This document shows, one piece after another, positions 46,201 through 54,701 of a stretch of 64,000 bases of DNA. The DNA is from Saprospiraceae bacterium (GTDB lineage Bacteria; Bacteroidota; Bacteroidia; Chitinophagales; Saprospiraceae), in the NCBI GenBank assembly GCA_020629715.1, contig JAHDCU010000004.1:124001-188000 (forward strand), in the 5' to 3' direction. Each line of letters opens with the position of its first letter. Position 1 is the first letter of the stretch. The position numbers and the translations under genes were made by a program. Under the pieces are notes generated by a model. It did not search any database and was not told where the DNA came from. It worked only from the letters and a program-made list of their open reading frames with translations.

Positions 46201-46328
46201 AGTATATAGATAGCTCTATCTCCTACGAACTATATGCTGTAACGCAGAAAAACTATAGAGAAATCATAAAACAAAAGTCCATCGATGAGTATAAGGTTTT
46301 CTTTGATGCAAAGTATCTTGAGAAATAG
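43224..46328 (+). CDS. sprE: SprE/PorW-like T9SS lipoprotein with TPR repeats
   Basis: A 1034-residue lipoprotein needed in the family for type IX secretion and gliding. The lipobox is MVLGGCATK, followed by FFHNMNSKYNGYFNADEIM, a family hallmark. TPR-like helices fill the rest (FHVLMGKAQFLKQDYESAE type; WLSKTYMEREKYSYAEYLL; YTLGEVKFLNNDKEGAIAAF). An insert at about residues 157-308 is almost entirely K, E, R and Q, and must be a long charged helix or disordered linker. The C-terminus has a DUF-type cell-surface domain. Its presence matches the T9SS cargo in the window. Confidence 0.9.
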   Translation: MNRNHIFFLFGLLIANMVLGGCATKRKKGETGKVKTFFHNMNSKYNGYFNADEIMKESLVTLETSNSDNYYEILNVYPYGNTSAAKSVSPDLDIAIEKVTTVATLHKPSHWVDDCYVLMGKAQFLKQDYESAEETLEYFQEEFDPGNPYGRAYDKNKGKKSAKEVKKAREEEKKEEAKKREEEREEREKEKKEKREQEQKEREEARKQKKKEQEAKKKAREEERKRKKKKEKKRKGKKRKERTPKTEENTSNQANDKTEIETTEVKNAGDNTHKNTSPTKDERKKTEDDKEEKAELEEERESKSADRKKPITRYPDGDVGIFGHAPSFYEGVLWLSKTYMEREKYSYAEYLLNKLENEYPSGSDIAKAIPAARAHLHLKQEQYNAAINMLNEAIDIEKDKTTKARYTYIIAQIQERKGAYSEALGSYKRVKSYKPTQTMEFNALLNTIKLDARLNNDSNIVKQLEKLLKESKYAEYKDQIYYTLGEVKFLNNDKEGAIAAFESSLEYSTDNKIQNLESNYRLATLLYQSEDYVAAKKYYDSTVQIMDKGDSRYMEVKRFADSLTDIAKNIEIISLQDSLITIAEMSKEDRMELAKKLKEEEKSAEPLNDNKETGATSKGIVRSGLRGNSTFFAYNTAAKINGAQVFQTKWGDRVLEDNWRRSKKLGGNQIAESDNEEIESVEEENQDLSDAEVLRIFRDVPFSEVQRVKANKMLRDAYFDLGVAFRDQIKNYQKSNESLGILESKFPKNPREQDAFYYQYLSYKDLNDMAKANEYKAKIISRYPDSKFALILNDPSYANQLLTSEQKLQNYYDETYSLFQGHKYDAVRERLSSVDEMYDSKHPLKSKFALLEAMTIGQSDGKEAYLSALKNVTTRHPNTPEEKRAQEIIRFLRGNQNAFDEVLYDEALEKFSLSDNKLHYVIAVLYDSNDTKKRDAKIAITGYNKKYHKLDKLRVTDIYLSTKDKTQIVLVRKFKNRDKAMEYYSSVMENKSEYIDSSISYELYAVTQKNYREIIKQKSIDEYKVFFDAKYLEK

Positions 46329-46353
46329 TATTTTACTTTTTTGTGAATAATCC

Positions 46354-46400
46354 TATATATCAGAAATGAGTTCTGATATATAATAAGAACTCATTTCTGA
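46354..46400. terminator. Overlapping inverted repeats between convergent genes
   Basis: Two mutually exclusive perfect palindromes: TATATATCAGAA/TTCTGATATATA (46354-46365 with 46371-46382, 5-nt loop) and a 15-bp stem (46360-46374 with 46386-46400, 11-nt loop). They lie between the ends of sprE and the small membrane protein gene and probably end both transcripts. Confidence 0.65.
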
Positions 46401-46428
46401 AGCTATAAGGTTTTAGTTATATAAATGA

Positions 46429-46827
46429 TTATGCATTCAAAGCCATAGCATCTTTATTTTGACGCAGCATAAAGCTTACCTCATATATCGTAAAAGTGAT
46501 ATAAACGATGATAAAGCTTAGCAGTATAGATTTACTTACTGCTAGAAAAATAAATTTGGAAACAAGTAAGATGATGACTGCGATGATCATTTTTAGCAGC
46601 ATATTCATCACGATAAAGCCTAGGTAAAGGCTTTTATTTTTTCTTTTGAGCACGTAACCGCCAAGAATATAGGTGATAAGACATAGTACCACGAAGCAAA
46701 CTATACCTAAATAAGATGGTCGTGCATCATAAGAGAGGTTGGAGTAGATGTTATTAAAACAATGTATCTGAAATATATTCAAAGCAACGACGCATACACC
46801 TCCCCATAAAAACACCCTTTTCTTCAT
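46429..46827 (-). CDS. Small membrane protein following atpZ
   Basis: A 132-residue protein with four hydrophobic segments. In Bacteroidota the position after bactofilin and atpZ and before atpB is taken by a poorly conserved four-segment protein, an AtpI-like subunit; this gene overlaps atpZ by 4 bp and fits that position. However, no atpB follows: the next gene is the convergent sprE. Function is unknown, with a link to the ATP synthase inferred only from position. Confidence 0.65.
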   Translation of the reverse strand: MKKRVFLWGGVCVVALNIFQIHCFNNIYSNLSYDARPSYLGIVCFVVLCLITYILGGYVLKRKNKSLYLGFIVMNMLLKMIIAVIILLVSKFIFLAVSKSILLSFIIVYITFTIYEVSFMLRQNKDAMALNA

Positions 46828-47042
46828 TGATCACTTTTGATTAAATCATAATATAAGCGTATCATATAAAGAGTAAAAAATACTAAAATGCATAAAATGG
46901 TAACAAGGGGTTTTTCATTCCCCATTTTTTCATCAACCCATTGTCCAAAAAAAAGACCTATCAACACCATAGCCACAAGCTGGAAAGCTATACCAGAATA
47001 TTTTAGATAAGCTTTGGCGCGATTATGTGACTGCTTGTTCAT
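46824..47042 (-). CDS. atpZ: AtpZ/AtpI-family small membrane protein
   Basis: A 72-residue protein with two hydrophobic segments (GIAFQLVAMVLIGLFFGQWVD and VTILCILVFFTLYMIRLYY) separated by DEKMGNEKP, the usual AtpZ hairpin. In other bacteria AtpZ and AtpI assist assembly or magnesium supply of the F-type ATP synthase. It follows bactofilin by 13 bp and overlaps the next gene by 4 bp. The expected atp structural genes are absent from the window. Confidence 0.82.
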   Translation of the reverse strand: MNKQSHNRAKAYLKYSGIAFQLVAMVLIGLFFGQWVDEKMGNEKPLVTILCILVFFTLYMIRLYYDLIKSDQ

Positions 47043-47055
47043 ATGAAATCAAACA

Positions 47056-47475
47056 TTACGCATTGTTCTTGGCGTTAGTTTCTTTTTTATTCTTGATTTT
47101 GCGGCCTCCCATATCACAGTTCACGTTAAATACTGCTCCAGACTGAATAAGAAGCTTATTGGTTGAAACATCACCATTGACATCAGCAGATTCTCTTATA
47201 TCTAATAGTTCCTTGACATTGAGTTTACCTATAAATTTGCCTTCTATAATAGCATTTTGACAATCTACCTCTCCATCTATTACGCCCGATCCACCTATGA
47301 TTAGTCTTCCTGCACATTCCAACTTACCGTTGAGCCGACCATCTATACGGATATCACTATTAGCCTTTAGCGAACCCTCCACAGAGGTACCTTGCACAAG
47401 GCTATTGGAGCCACCCGATGCGGATATAGATCCAGATTGAAAACTATTTTGATCTGATTTATCTTTACCGAACAT
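47056..47475 (-). CDS. Bactofilin
   Basis: A 139-residue polymer-forming cytoskeletal protein. The central right-handed beta-helix is seen as regular hydrophobic steps: VEGSLKANSDIRIDGRLNG, LIIGGSGVIDGEVDCQNAII, FIGKLNVKELLDIRESADV. Flexible N-terminal (Ser/Gly-rich) and C-terminal (KKETNAKNN) tails flank it, as usual. Bactofilins polymerise without nucleotide and organise envelope-linked processes. It probably heads the short operon with atpZ. Confidence 0.9.
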   Translation of the reverse strand: MFGKDKSDQNSFQSGSISASGGSNSLVQGTSVEGSLKANSDIRIDGRLNGKLECAGRLIIGGSGVIDGEVDCQNAIIEGKFIGKLNVKELLDIRESADVNGDVSTNKLLIQSGAVFNVNCDMGGRKIKNKKETNAKNNA

Positions 47476-47578
47476 TTGCTTTTATTGATGTGATAGAATA
47501 CAACAAGAACCTTAGCAGATCATAGAGATCAACGTATAAACTGCTCTTATTTACCTTGAAACAGACTAAATCCTAAAT

Positions 47579-48658
47579 TTAAAATCTAGGACAATAGACA
47601 GCTCTTTTTTCAGGACCACAGATAAAGTAGTTCAATGAAAACTCAAACGAGCCTACCGCGTTGCCGCCTTGTCTGAGGTCCGAGATAGTTGAGTCATAGC
47701 TAAAACCTATACCAAACTTATCATAGTTAAATCTAGTAGAAAGTATGATAGCATCCGCATGGAAACCACCACCTGACTCTTCTTGAGTAATTTGATCAAT
47801 TACAGTAGCCTGAGTACCTGCTCTAAACCAAGCTCCGACTTGCCATGATTGTGGCACTGACCTAGTCCCTGTATCAAATCGAAAGCTAGTACCTAAGTTA
47901 TATTCTCGTTGCTTACCTTGAAAGAATAATACGGCCGCAGGAAGTATACTGATATCTCGTGTCAATTCTAACTGAGCACCAGCATGAAAAGTATTTTTAG
48001 TATACAATGTAACCGCGTCATCACCTTGATAAAAACTAATATTTGGCTGATTGACATGTGCAAGGGCCGCACCTACATACCAGTTATTTCTCTCATCCGT
48101 AACATTGAAAAATAATATACCTACAGATACATCAGCGTAAAGAAAGTCAGGATCTAACACTGGTTCGCCTGAAGAAAGTGACCCATTAAATCCACCATTA
48201 CCATCATGTTGCGTACCCCATCTGAAATCACCATCACGTACTCTTCGTTGAGTAACACCTGCATCGGCACCCACTACGAGATATTTTGCTGCTTTTCTGT
48301 AGCCACCTACTTTTTTACTATAGGAAAATGACATTCTTGCTTGGGAAGATCCAAATCTAGTCTCCCCAGCTACGTCACCCCACAGTGTACCACCGATACC
48401 GAAATAGTCAGATCTACCGACAGCTACTTTCTGGTCATAACTTACGGAGTATGTATTATATGCATCTGAGCCGATCACACTAGCCCATTGATTTCTATAG
48501 TTTGCTACAAGTCTCGTTTTACAATTATTGACTCCTGTAAGAGCAGGATTCAAATTGAGCGGGCTCATGTAAAATTGAGAAAAATGTATATCCTGTGCCA
48601 TCATTGACAAGCAAGATCCAAGTATTAGCGCTAGTGTAAAAAAACGTTTATTGAACAT
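47579..48658 (-). CDS. PorP/SprF-family outer-membrane protein
   Basis: A predicted outer-membrane barrel of the type IX secretion-associated PorP/SprF family. After a signal peptide ending at about SMMAQD comes the signature DIHFSQFYMSPLNLNPALTG, then LVANYRNQWASV and repeated strands ending in a FELSL-type C-terminal strand before the tail. The start is set at ATG 48658 (MFNKRFF), since an upstream ATG at 48694 lacks signal-peptide character. Related proteins anchor T9SS cargo, and the cargo proteins in the window fit that role. Confidence 0.88.
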   Translation of the reverse strand: MFNKRFFTLALILGSCLSMMAQDIHFSQFYMSPLNLNPALTGVNNCKTRLVANYRNQWASVIGSDAYNTYSVSYDQKVAVGRSDYFGIGGTLWGDVAGETRFGSSQARMSFSYSKKVGGYRKAAKYLVVGADAGVTQRRVRDGDFRWGTQHDGNGGFNGSLSSGEPVLDPDFLYADVSVGILFFNVTDERNNWYVGAALAHVNQPNISFYQGDDAVTLYTKNTFHAGAQLELTRDISILPAAVLFFQGKQREYNLGTSFRFDTGTRSVPQSWQVGAWFRAGTQATVIDQITQEESGGGFHADAIILSTRFNYDKFGIGFSYDSTISDLRQGGNAVGSFEFSLNYFICGPEKRAVYCPRF

Positions 48659-48798
48659 GAAAAATCTTTTAACAGTTTCGGGGATAATCGTCATTGAATA
48701 AATTTAGGAATATTATATTACATCTGTTGAAATAGCCTGATTAATAATTGACATTTAACTTAAATAGGGTAAATAATACATTGAATTAAATTTTAATA

Positions 48799-49887
48799 TT
48801 AAGATTTTCTTCTAAATGTAGCTCCATATTTATCGACTAGTATATTATCATAGTGATCGGCCGCAGAAAACAATTGATCAAAATGTGTCTTTGCTAAATT
48901 CCATTTAATATACTGATCATAGGACAGCCAAGTAATAATAATCTTGGAATCCTGAACTGAAAATGAGAAATCACTGAAGTTATAGTTTTCTTTCAGCATA
49001 TAGGTATATAACTCTTTCAATCCTTGTTGAGGTAGATTACAGATATGTGCATCTGCTATGATAAGACCAGATTTTTCATGATAACTGATCTCTATGGTCG
49101 CACTTCCTCGCAGAATACTCCAATGATTGAGCCCTCTTCTACTATATGCAGGATTATAACCTAGCTCTTGTAGTAATCTTTCAATTTGCTTACATACCCC
49201 ATAGGGCTCATAAGGTTCAAAATCTTTTATAAACTGCACTTTATGTCCACAATTATTACAGTATTTGGTGCTATGTTCTTTTTCTACTAAAACCAACCTA
49301 CATGAGTCACACCTTACACTTTGGAACCTTTGAATAGCATTAAATAAGTTGTAGTCTTCATCTATATATTCTACTGGCAGTGAAAATCCAATACTATTTC
49401 CCTGCCTCATTATAAAGGTATTAATACCGAGCAATGCGCCATCTTTATCGATAAGTGGTCCTCCGCTATTACCTGGATTGAGTGCCGCATCATGTTGTAT
49501 GTAAGCTACCTCTCCTCTGAAATATGAAGTACTAGATATGACTCCCTCTGTCGCTGTATATTTCAAACCAAAGGGGTGTCCGATAGCAATTATTTGAGCA
49601 CCTTCTATATATTTTTTTGATTTTGATAATTTACTTATTGAGCTTTTAAGTTCAGCAGATAGGGATAAAAATGCTAAATCATAAACCTCGTCGATAAATA
49701 AAATCTTTGAGACATACGTTTCGTCATCATGACCTTTTATAAGGACCTCTTGATTTCCACGTACTACATGCTCATTAGTCAATATTATGTTTCGACTGGG
49801 CATAATAAATCCTGTACCAGTGCTAAATGGAGTGGCTATCTGTACCACTAAATTTCTGTAATCCTCTATGACTTTGGTCGTACTCAT
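48799..49887 (-). CDS. Cytoplasmic trypsin-like protease with zinc ribbon and C-terminal module
   Basis: A 362-residue protein with no signal peptide or membrane segment. Residues 1-190 form a trypsin-like S1C domain: H40 (LTNEHVV), D70 (VYDLAFL) and S141 (NPGNSGGPL) make the triad. A zinc ribbon follows, C193-x2-C196 and C210-x2-C213. Residues about 225-355 form an alpha/beta module resembling the YbjN/secretion-chaperone fold, ending DNILVDKYGA. No PDZ domain is present, unlike DegP. It begins 1 bp after the partner gene, so the two are made together. Target unknown; regulated proteolysis in the cytoplasm is likely. Confidence 0.75.
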   Translation of the reverse strand: MSTTKVIEDYRNLVVQIATPFSTGTGFIMPSRNIILTNEHVVRGNQEVLIKGHDDETYVSKILFIDEVYDLAFLSLSAELKSSISKLSKSKKYIEGAQIIAIGHPFGLKYTATEGVISSTSYFRGEVAYIQHDAALNPGNSGGPLIDKDGALLGINTFIMRQGNSIGFSLPVEYIDEDYNLFNAIQRFQSVRCDSCRLVLVEKEHSTKYCNNCGHKVQFIKDFEPYEPYGVCKQIERLLQELGYNPAYSRRGLNHWSILRGSATIEISYHEKSGLIIADAHICNLPQQGLKELYTYMLKENYNFSDFSFSVQDSKIIITWLSYDQYIKWNLAKTHFDQLFSAADHYDNILVDKYGATFRRKS

Positions 49888-49888
49888 T

Positions 49889-51229
49889 TTAGTTTACATC
49901 TACGTGATCCACTCTATTCAAATTAAGATTCAATACGGCATGTACAAGTGACTGGCAAAAGGGAAAAAGTGATTTTGTACTCAACTCCGCAGTATTGATT
50001 CTTAAAAATTTATAAATTCTTGTATTCTCACTCTCTATCTTTTTAAAATGCTCTTTGATCAAAAAATCATCTAGTTCTCCATTTTCTTTGACTAAAGGTT
50101 GAAAGTCTAAATCAACAAAAAACTTCGACTCCCTTACTCTTAAATACAAATGAAAAAGTTGAGATATAGGACGCGATAGTCCATAGTTAAAAAGGCAGTA
50201 TCCGATTATAAAATCAAGAATAGCTTGAGCGACATCATAGTGTTGATGCTTTATATACCAATCTAGCTGTTTTAACTCGGATTCTATAAACGAAAACAGC
50301 TGTTCAGAAGATACAGGACTAGTAACTCCAAAAGAAGATATACCTACATATAACTCTTGTTCATTTTGCTCATAGCTTCGATCTGCGATTTCTTTTAATT
50401 CTTTTTTGATCAACATGTTGGTTTTGACACCTGTAGTCTGCTTACTATGGTAAAAATGGTTGTGAATAGTCTCAAACTTTTCCAACATAAACCCCTCAGG
50501 ACTTATCAAATAATCAAGAATATAAGTAGCTGACAATAACAGATATGATTCGGCAGAAGGATATTGACCTAAATCTAATTTTGTGCTATCAATCAGTTCA
50601 AAAACTGATTCTATCTTATCTGTAATAAAAGTATGCTTAATCTTCTTTTCATTTTCTGATAGTTCTTTGACATGCCCAGTATTGATCATAGTAAGCTCAT
50701 CAAACTCATCTACCAATATGTCATCCAACTTATCTGCATGTATGGCTAATTCTTTAAAGCCATAATATAGCTTGTATGGAGAGGCTTCAGAAGCCCTTGA
50801 ACAATAAATAATCGTAACATTATGTTCTTCATCTAGGGCATATTTGCAATATTTTAGAAGGTAATTTTCTTCAATCAATCGTCGCAGAAAGCCTACATGA
50901 AACCCATTGGTTTTAGCTATTTTGGCTTCTACAAAGAGTCCTTCAGCTGTCCAGACACCTTCTAGCCTTTTAGAACCTTGATAAATTTGAAATTCTACCT
51001 CATCTCCTACCTCAGTATACTTGACATTATGCTGATCATCGTCTTTAAGATAGTCTAAAAAAGAGGTAAAAGCTAAACGATAATTTGCACGACCGAATTC
51101 TTTTATTGCGATATCCCAATAGTCATATTTTACTGGCGCCTTAAAACTATCAGAATACCGACCAAAGGAAACTGTAGGTTCATCCTCTTGCAGGATAGAT
51201 CTTGAAAATATGCTATCAAAAAAGCCCAT
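49889..51229 (-). CDS. Partner protein of the trypsin-like protease, unknown function
   Basis: A 446-residue soluble protein without a signal peptide. Residues about 40-180 look like the same YbjN-like module that ends the neighbouring protease: both show an ENY motif (EENYLLK here, KENYNFS there), a strand with CS or WLS, and the end motif DDILVDEF (here) or DNILVDKY (there). The C-terminal 250 residues are predicted helical without recognisable motifs. The N-terminus MGFFDSIFSRS is short and basic. I do not recognise a named family. It precedes the protease by 1 bp and is its most likely substrate, adaptor or sensor. Confidence 0.65.
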   Translation of the reverse strand: MGFFDSIFSRSILQEDEPTVSFGRYSDSFKAPVKYDYWDIAIKEFGRANYRLAFTSFLDYLKDDDQHNVKYTEVGDEVEFQIYQGSKRLEGVWTAEGLFVEAKIAKTNGFHVGFLRRLIEENYLLKYCKYALDEEHNVTIIYCSRASEASPYKLYYGFKELAIHADKLDDILVDEFDELTMINTGHVKELSENEKKIKHTFITDKIESVFELIDSTKLDLGQYPSAESYLLLSATYILDYLISPEGFMLEKFETIHNHFYHSKQTTGVKTNMLIKKELKEIADRSYEQNEQELYVGISSFGVTSPVSSEQLFSFIESELKQLDWYIKHQHYDVAQAILDFIIGYCLFNYGLSRPISQLFHLYLRVRESKFFVDLDFQPLVKENGELDDFLIKEHFKKIESENTRIYKFLRINTAELSTKSLFPFCQSLVHAVLNLNLNRVDHVDVN

Positions 51230-51308
51230 GACTTACAAAGATGTAAAAATCATAGTTAAATCAATATAATTAGAATTGATACCTTCGATACAGTAGATAT
51301 TTTAAAAC

Positions 51309-52295
51309 ATGAAATTCAGGACTCAGATTCAGCTTAAGCCTCGGAACGAACTTATAAATTTAGATTCATCTTTGTTGTTCCTGGGTAGTTGTTTTTCACA
51401 AAATATCGGCAACCAATGCCAACGTAATGGCCTTCACACGGTAATAAACCCTACTGGGATCATATTCCACCCTCAAATTATCCTTGATCATCTTACCAAT
51501 TCATTAGATCAATCTGACATCCTTTTTACCCGATCTGCAAGTGGAGTGAGTTATCACCATTTGTTTCATTCTACCATTAATGCTAATAGTAAAGAGGCAC
51601 TTTCTAATCTCTGCATCGATGCACTAAACTCTCTTGACTTCGCTGTACGTGACTCTCAACACGTTTTTATTACGTTGGGCTCTGCTTGGTATTTCAAACT
51701 CATTGAGTCTCAAAAAATTATCAATAATTGTCATAAAAAGCATTCAAGATATTTCCGTAGAGACTTAAGTACCTTCGAAGAATCCAAAGAAATTTGTCAA
51801 CATATCGTGTCTGTGATTAAAAGTAAAAGTCCAGCGGCTCATGTTCATTTTACATTAAGTCCAGTAAGACATATCAGATATGGAACTATAGAAAATGCTA
51901 GAGCCAAAAGTATACTTCATGCTGCCATTCACGAAGTAGTATCAGATCAAGATGCAGTAAGCTATTTTCCCTCTTATGAAATTATGATGGACGATCTTAG
52001 AGATTATAGATTTTACGCATCAGACATGATACACCCAAGTGCTTTAGCCATAGACTATATCTGGCAGTATTTCCAAAAGTATTATTTCAAAACTGAGGAT
52101 ATTTCTAGCATGAAAAAGGTAGCTAAATTCGTTGAACTACTGCATCACAAACTACTTGACCAGTCATTGCAAAATAGAAATCAACATCAAGAAATTATTG
52201 AACAAAAATTAAATGAGCTTATCGTCTCAGTATCAAAAAAAAGAGCTTCAAATATACTTAGTATGTACAATCAATGGAAGCTCAATAATCCATAA
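51309..52295 (+). CDS. GSCFA-domain protein
   Basis: A 328-residue protein of the GSCFA family, named for its motif; here LGSCFSQNIGNQ at residues 25-36. Also present are ITLGSAWYFK, FTLSPVRHIRYG and YRFYASDMIHPSALAIDYIW, which suggest an SGNH-hydrolase-like fold with Ser in the motif and a late Asp-x-x-His. The family is common in Bacteroidota and its substrate is not known. It diverges from the protease-partner gene and converges with the amidohydrolase. Confidence 0.88.
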   Translation: MKFRTQIQLKPRNELINLDSSLLFLGSCFSQNIGNQCQRNGLHTVINPTGIIFHPQIILDHLTNSLDQSDILFTRSASGVSYHHLFHSTINANSKEALSNLCIDALNSLDFAVRDSQHVFITLGSAWYFKLIESQKIINNCHKKHSRYFRRDLSTFEESKEICQHIVSVIKSKSPAAHVHFTLSPVRHIRYGTIENARAKSILHAAIHEVVSDQDAVSYFPSYEIMMDDLRDYRFYASDMIHPSALAIDYIWQYFQKYYFKTEDISSMKKVAKFVELLHHKLLDQSLQNRNQHQEIIEQKLNELIVSVSKKRASNILSMYNQWKLNNP

Positions 52296-52300
52296 TCGCT

Positions 52301-53485
52301 CTACATAATCCGCTCTACTCTGGCCGCTTGAATATCTAAACCATTTTGTGTCATGGTAGCTCCTGACAAATGTAATAGTCCTGGAGATTTACCTATATCA
52401 ATACTACCTAATCGATCTTGAAACGAGAGTGCTTCTGCACCATTAAGTGTAGCCCACTCTAGTACTTTTTCAAAGCTTAAATAAGATTGATATTTCAATA
52501 TAGTTTTGATTTCTTCTAATATACATAGCTGCCAGTTAGATGTTAAGCTATCGGTACCTATAGTCATTTTTGCACTTTGATTTATGAATCTTTGATAAGC
52601 TGGTAGCCTATTTTCTATGTATAGATTAGCATTTGGGCATGTAGCCCAATACACTTGATTTCCCCAACTTTGAGCATGGGATATATCTGCCTCACTAGTA
52701 CAGGTATTATGAACAAAAAGAGTTTTATTCTTTGGATTCAATAGCTTAGTGAGATAATGTATAGATGAGTGTCCTATAGCTTCAAAGTGCTCTAAAGAAA
52801 ACCCAAAGTTTTTATAGAATTCTAAAAATGCTCCTCGTTTTTGCCGAAACATCAAATCTTCTTCTGGGGTTTCTTGATTATGTATACTTATAGTTGCAGA
52901 GTCATCATTCGCTCCAGCTATGTACTTTAGTAATTCCTGCGATACGGTATAAGGAGCATGAGGTACTTTAGATTTTTTATTATTACCTGTCGTGGATTGG
53001 TCCTTATATACCTGCTCATATTGTGCTATAGTATTTGCGGTCATTGATGATTGCATAAAATCAAACATTTCGACAAAACTGTAATAGTCGATTTTACTCC
53101 TTGATTTAACCAGCGCAGTATCTACCTTATTACAAATATCTCCAACTGCCATGATACCATTATGCCACATTTCCTGATCAGCATCTTCTATTTTTTGGTC
53201 TATTTCTTCTTGTGATATATCTCGAAACTGCACTACGTTTTGAAGAAAAGGGAGCAAGCTTGTGCCGGTATCGACCTTACCCTTCATATGAGATAACTCA
53301 AGATGACAATGTGTATTGACGAATCCTGGTATAATATCTCCTATTTTAACATCAACAGTCGAGAGATCATGGTTTTCCACAGGATCAATATCTAAAATAC
53401 TACCCTGCTGGTCAAATATGATGACATGATCAGTTAATATGCCTTGACTCACAGTATGTATTCTATCTGCGCTTACTTTCTTCAT
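52301..53485 (-). CDS. Amidohydrolase of the cytosine/nucleoside-deaminase-like group
   Basis: A 394-residue metal-dependent hydrolase. The metal motif is PGFVNTHCHLELSH, with a later HNQETPEE (His ligand and Glu), LEHFEAIGHSS and TIGTDSLTSNW (Asp ligand). The features fit the TrzA/AtzA and aminofutalosine/SAH deaminase branch, so a deaminase in menaquinone or nucleoside metabolism is possible, but specificity is not readable. It follows DUF1015 by 15 bp on the same strand. Confidence 0.85.
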   Translation of the reverse strand: MKKVSADRIHTVSQGILTDHVIIFDQQGSILDIDPVENHDLSTVDVKIGDIIPGFVNTHCHLELSHMKGKVDTGTSLLPFLQNVVQFRDISQEEIDQKIEDADQEMWHNGIMAVGDICNKVDTALVKSRSKIDYYSFVEMFDFMQSSMTANTIAQYEQVYKDQSTTGNNKKSKVPHAPYTVSQELLKYIAGANDDSATISIHNQETPEEDLMFRQKRGAFLEFYKNFGFSLEHFEAIGHSSIHYLTKLLNPKNKTLFVHNTCTSEADISHAQSWGNQVYWATCPNANLYIENRLPAYQRFINQSAKMTIGTDSLTSNWQLCILEEIKTILKYQSYLSFEKVLEWATLNGAEALSFQDRLGSIDIGKSPGLLHLSGATMTQNGLDIQAARVERIM

Positions 53486-53500
53486 GTATATGTTGTTGTT

Positions 53501-54607
53501 CTATAGTTTTTGGACGATCATACCATTTTTTATCCTAGGTACGAATGCAGTACTCTTGGGTGGTAGTGGTATACCTTGATCGGCTAGAGCAATGAGTTCT
53601 TGCTTGGTAACTGGGTACAAGCAAAAACCTACACTTGATATACCGGAATCCACCTTATTTTCAATAGAATCAATACCAGATATACCTTCTACGTATTCAA
53701 TACAACTAGCTGATCGTACATCCTCAATCCCCAGTATTTTCTTTACTATTATTTCATTAAATACCTGATAGTCGATGATGGTATTCTCTTGTCGAAATAG
53801 ATTCAATGTTTTTTTCTTCCATTGCATCTGATACCACTGATGATCAATATAGAAGTTGAGCCTAAATTTTTTAGAAGGCTTAGCTGCGCTTTTTATAGAT
53901 TTCAGATTTGCATACTTAGATAATTTCACGATAAACTCAGTAGATGACATAAAGTCCTCTAAGGATATCACTCTGTTGAAATCGTAAATTTTAAGCTGAG
54001 ACCAACTGAAGTATGCACTCAAAATAGAACTGTCGTGACCCTCTCCTATTTGAATATCCTTTTCACCATATAGCCTTGCCATCGTGGAGCACCGGTGATG
54101 ACCATCTGCCACATAGACCTTATCTATTGCCTTAAAACAATCTACAACTACATCAATTTCCTTAGGCTTTGAGAGCTTCCAAAAGCGATGCACCTCAGCT
54201 GATTCTTCCAAAAAAATGTCAAGAAATGTATTTTCCTTACTACAAGTTTTTTTAATAAAATCATTGAGCCTATCATTATCCTGATAGGCGAATAATGTAG
54301 GTTTGATCTGTGCTTGCCTTTGCAACATAAGATGTATCATATGCTGTTCTTTAGCCGCCAGGGTCTTTTCGTGAGGTATGATCCTTCCATTAGCGATATC
54401 AGACACATGGGTACTGGCTACTATTCCTCTCCTAATGGTAAAACTATCATTAATCTCATATACAAAAATAGAAGGTTCCTCATGTTCTGTATAGAAACCA
54501 CTAGTCACATATTTAGGGTATCTCTCTTTAGCATATCTAAAAAAGGAAGATGATTCTGTTATTAGGTTCAAGGAGGGCGTAAGCGCTTTGACGGGCAGTA
54601 ATTTCAT
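53501..54607 (-). CDS. DUF1015 protein
   Basis: A 368-residue protein of the DUF1015 family, recognised by YVADGHHRCSTMARLYG in the middle (about residues 168-184) and the N-terminal start LLPVKALTPS. Related proteins are sometimes annotated as kinases from serine metabolism, such as SerK of Archaea, an ADP-dependent serine kinase. That link may not hold here. No Rossmann or Walker motif is visible. It is probably co-transcribed with the downstream amidohydrolase. Confidence 0.85.
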   Translation of the reverse strand: MKLLPVKALTPSLNLITESSSFFRYAKERYPKYVTSGFYTEHEEPSIFVYEINDSFTIRRGIVASTHVSDIANGRIIPHEKTLAAKEQHMIHLMLQRQAQIKPTLFAYQDNDRLNDFIKKTCSKENTFLDIFLEESAEVHRFWKLSKPKEIDVVVDCFKAIDKVYVADGHHRCSTMARLYGEKDIQIGEGHDSSILSAYFSWSQLKIYDFNRVISLEDFMSSTEFIVKLSKYANLKSIKSAAKPSKKFRLNFYIDHQWYQMQWKKKTLNLFRQENTIIDYQVFNEIIVKKILGIEDVRSASCIEYVEGISGIDSIENKVDSGISSVGFCLYPVTKQELIALADQGIPLPPKSTAFVPRIKNGMIVQKL

Positions 54608-54701
54608 AGTTGACTTATCGCTGATTTTGCCTACAATTTAATCAAAATAAGCTTATCCTCATTAGAGTTACAAAATACTGGAATTACTACAAGAAAAATA
54701 A

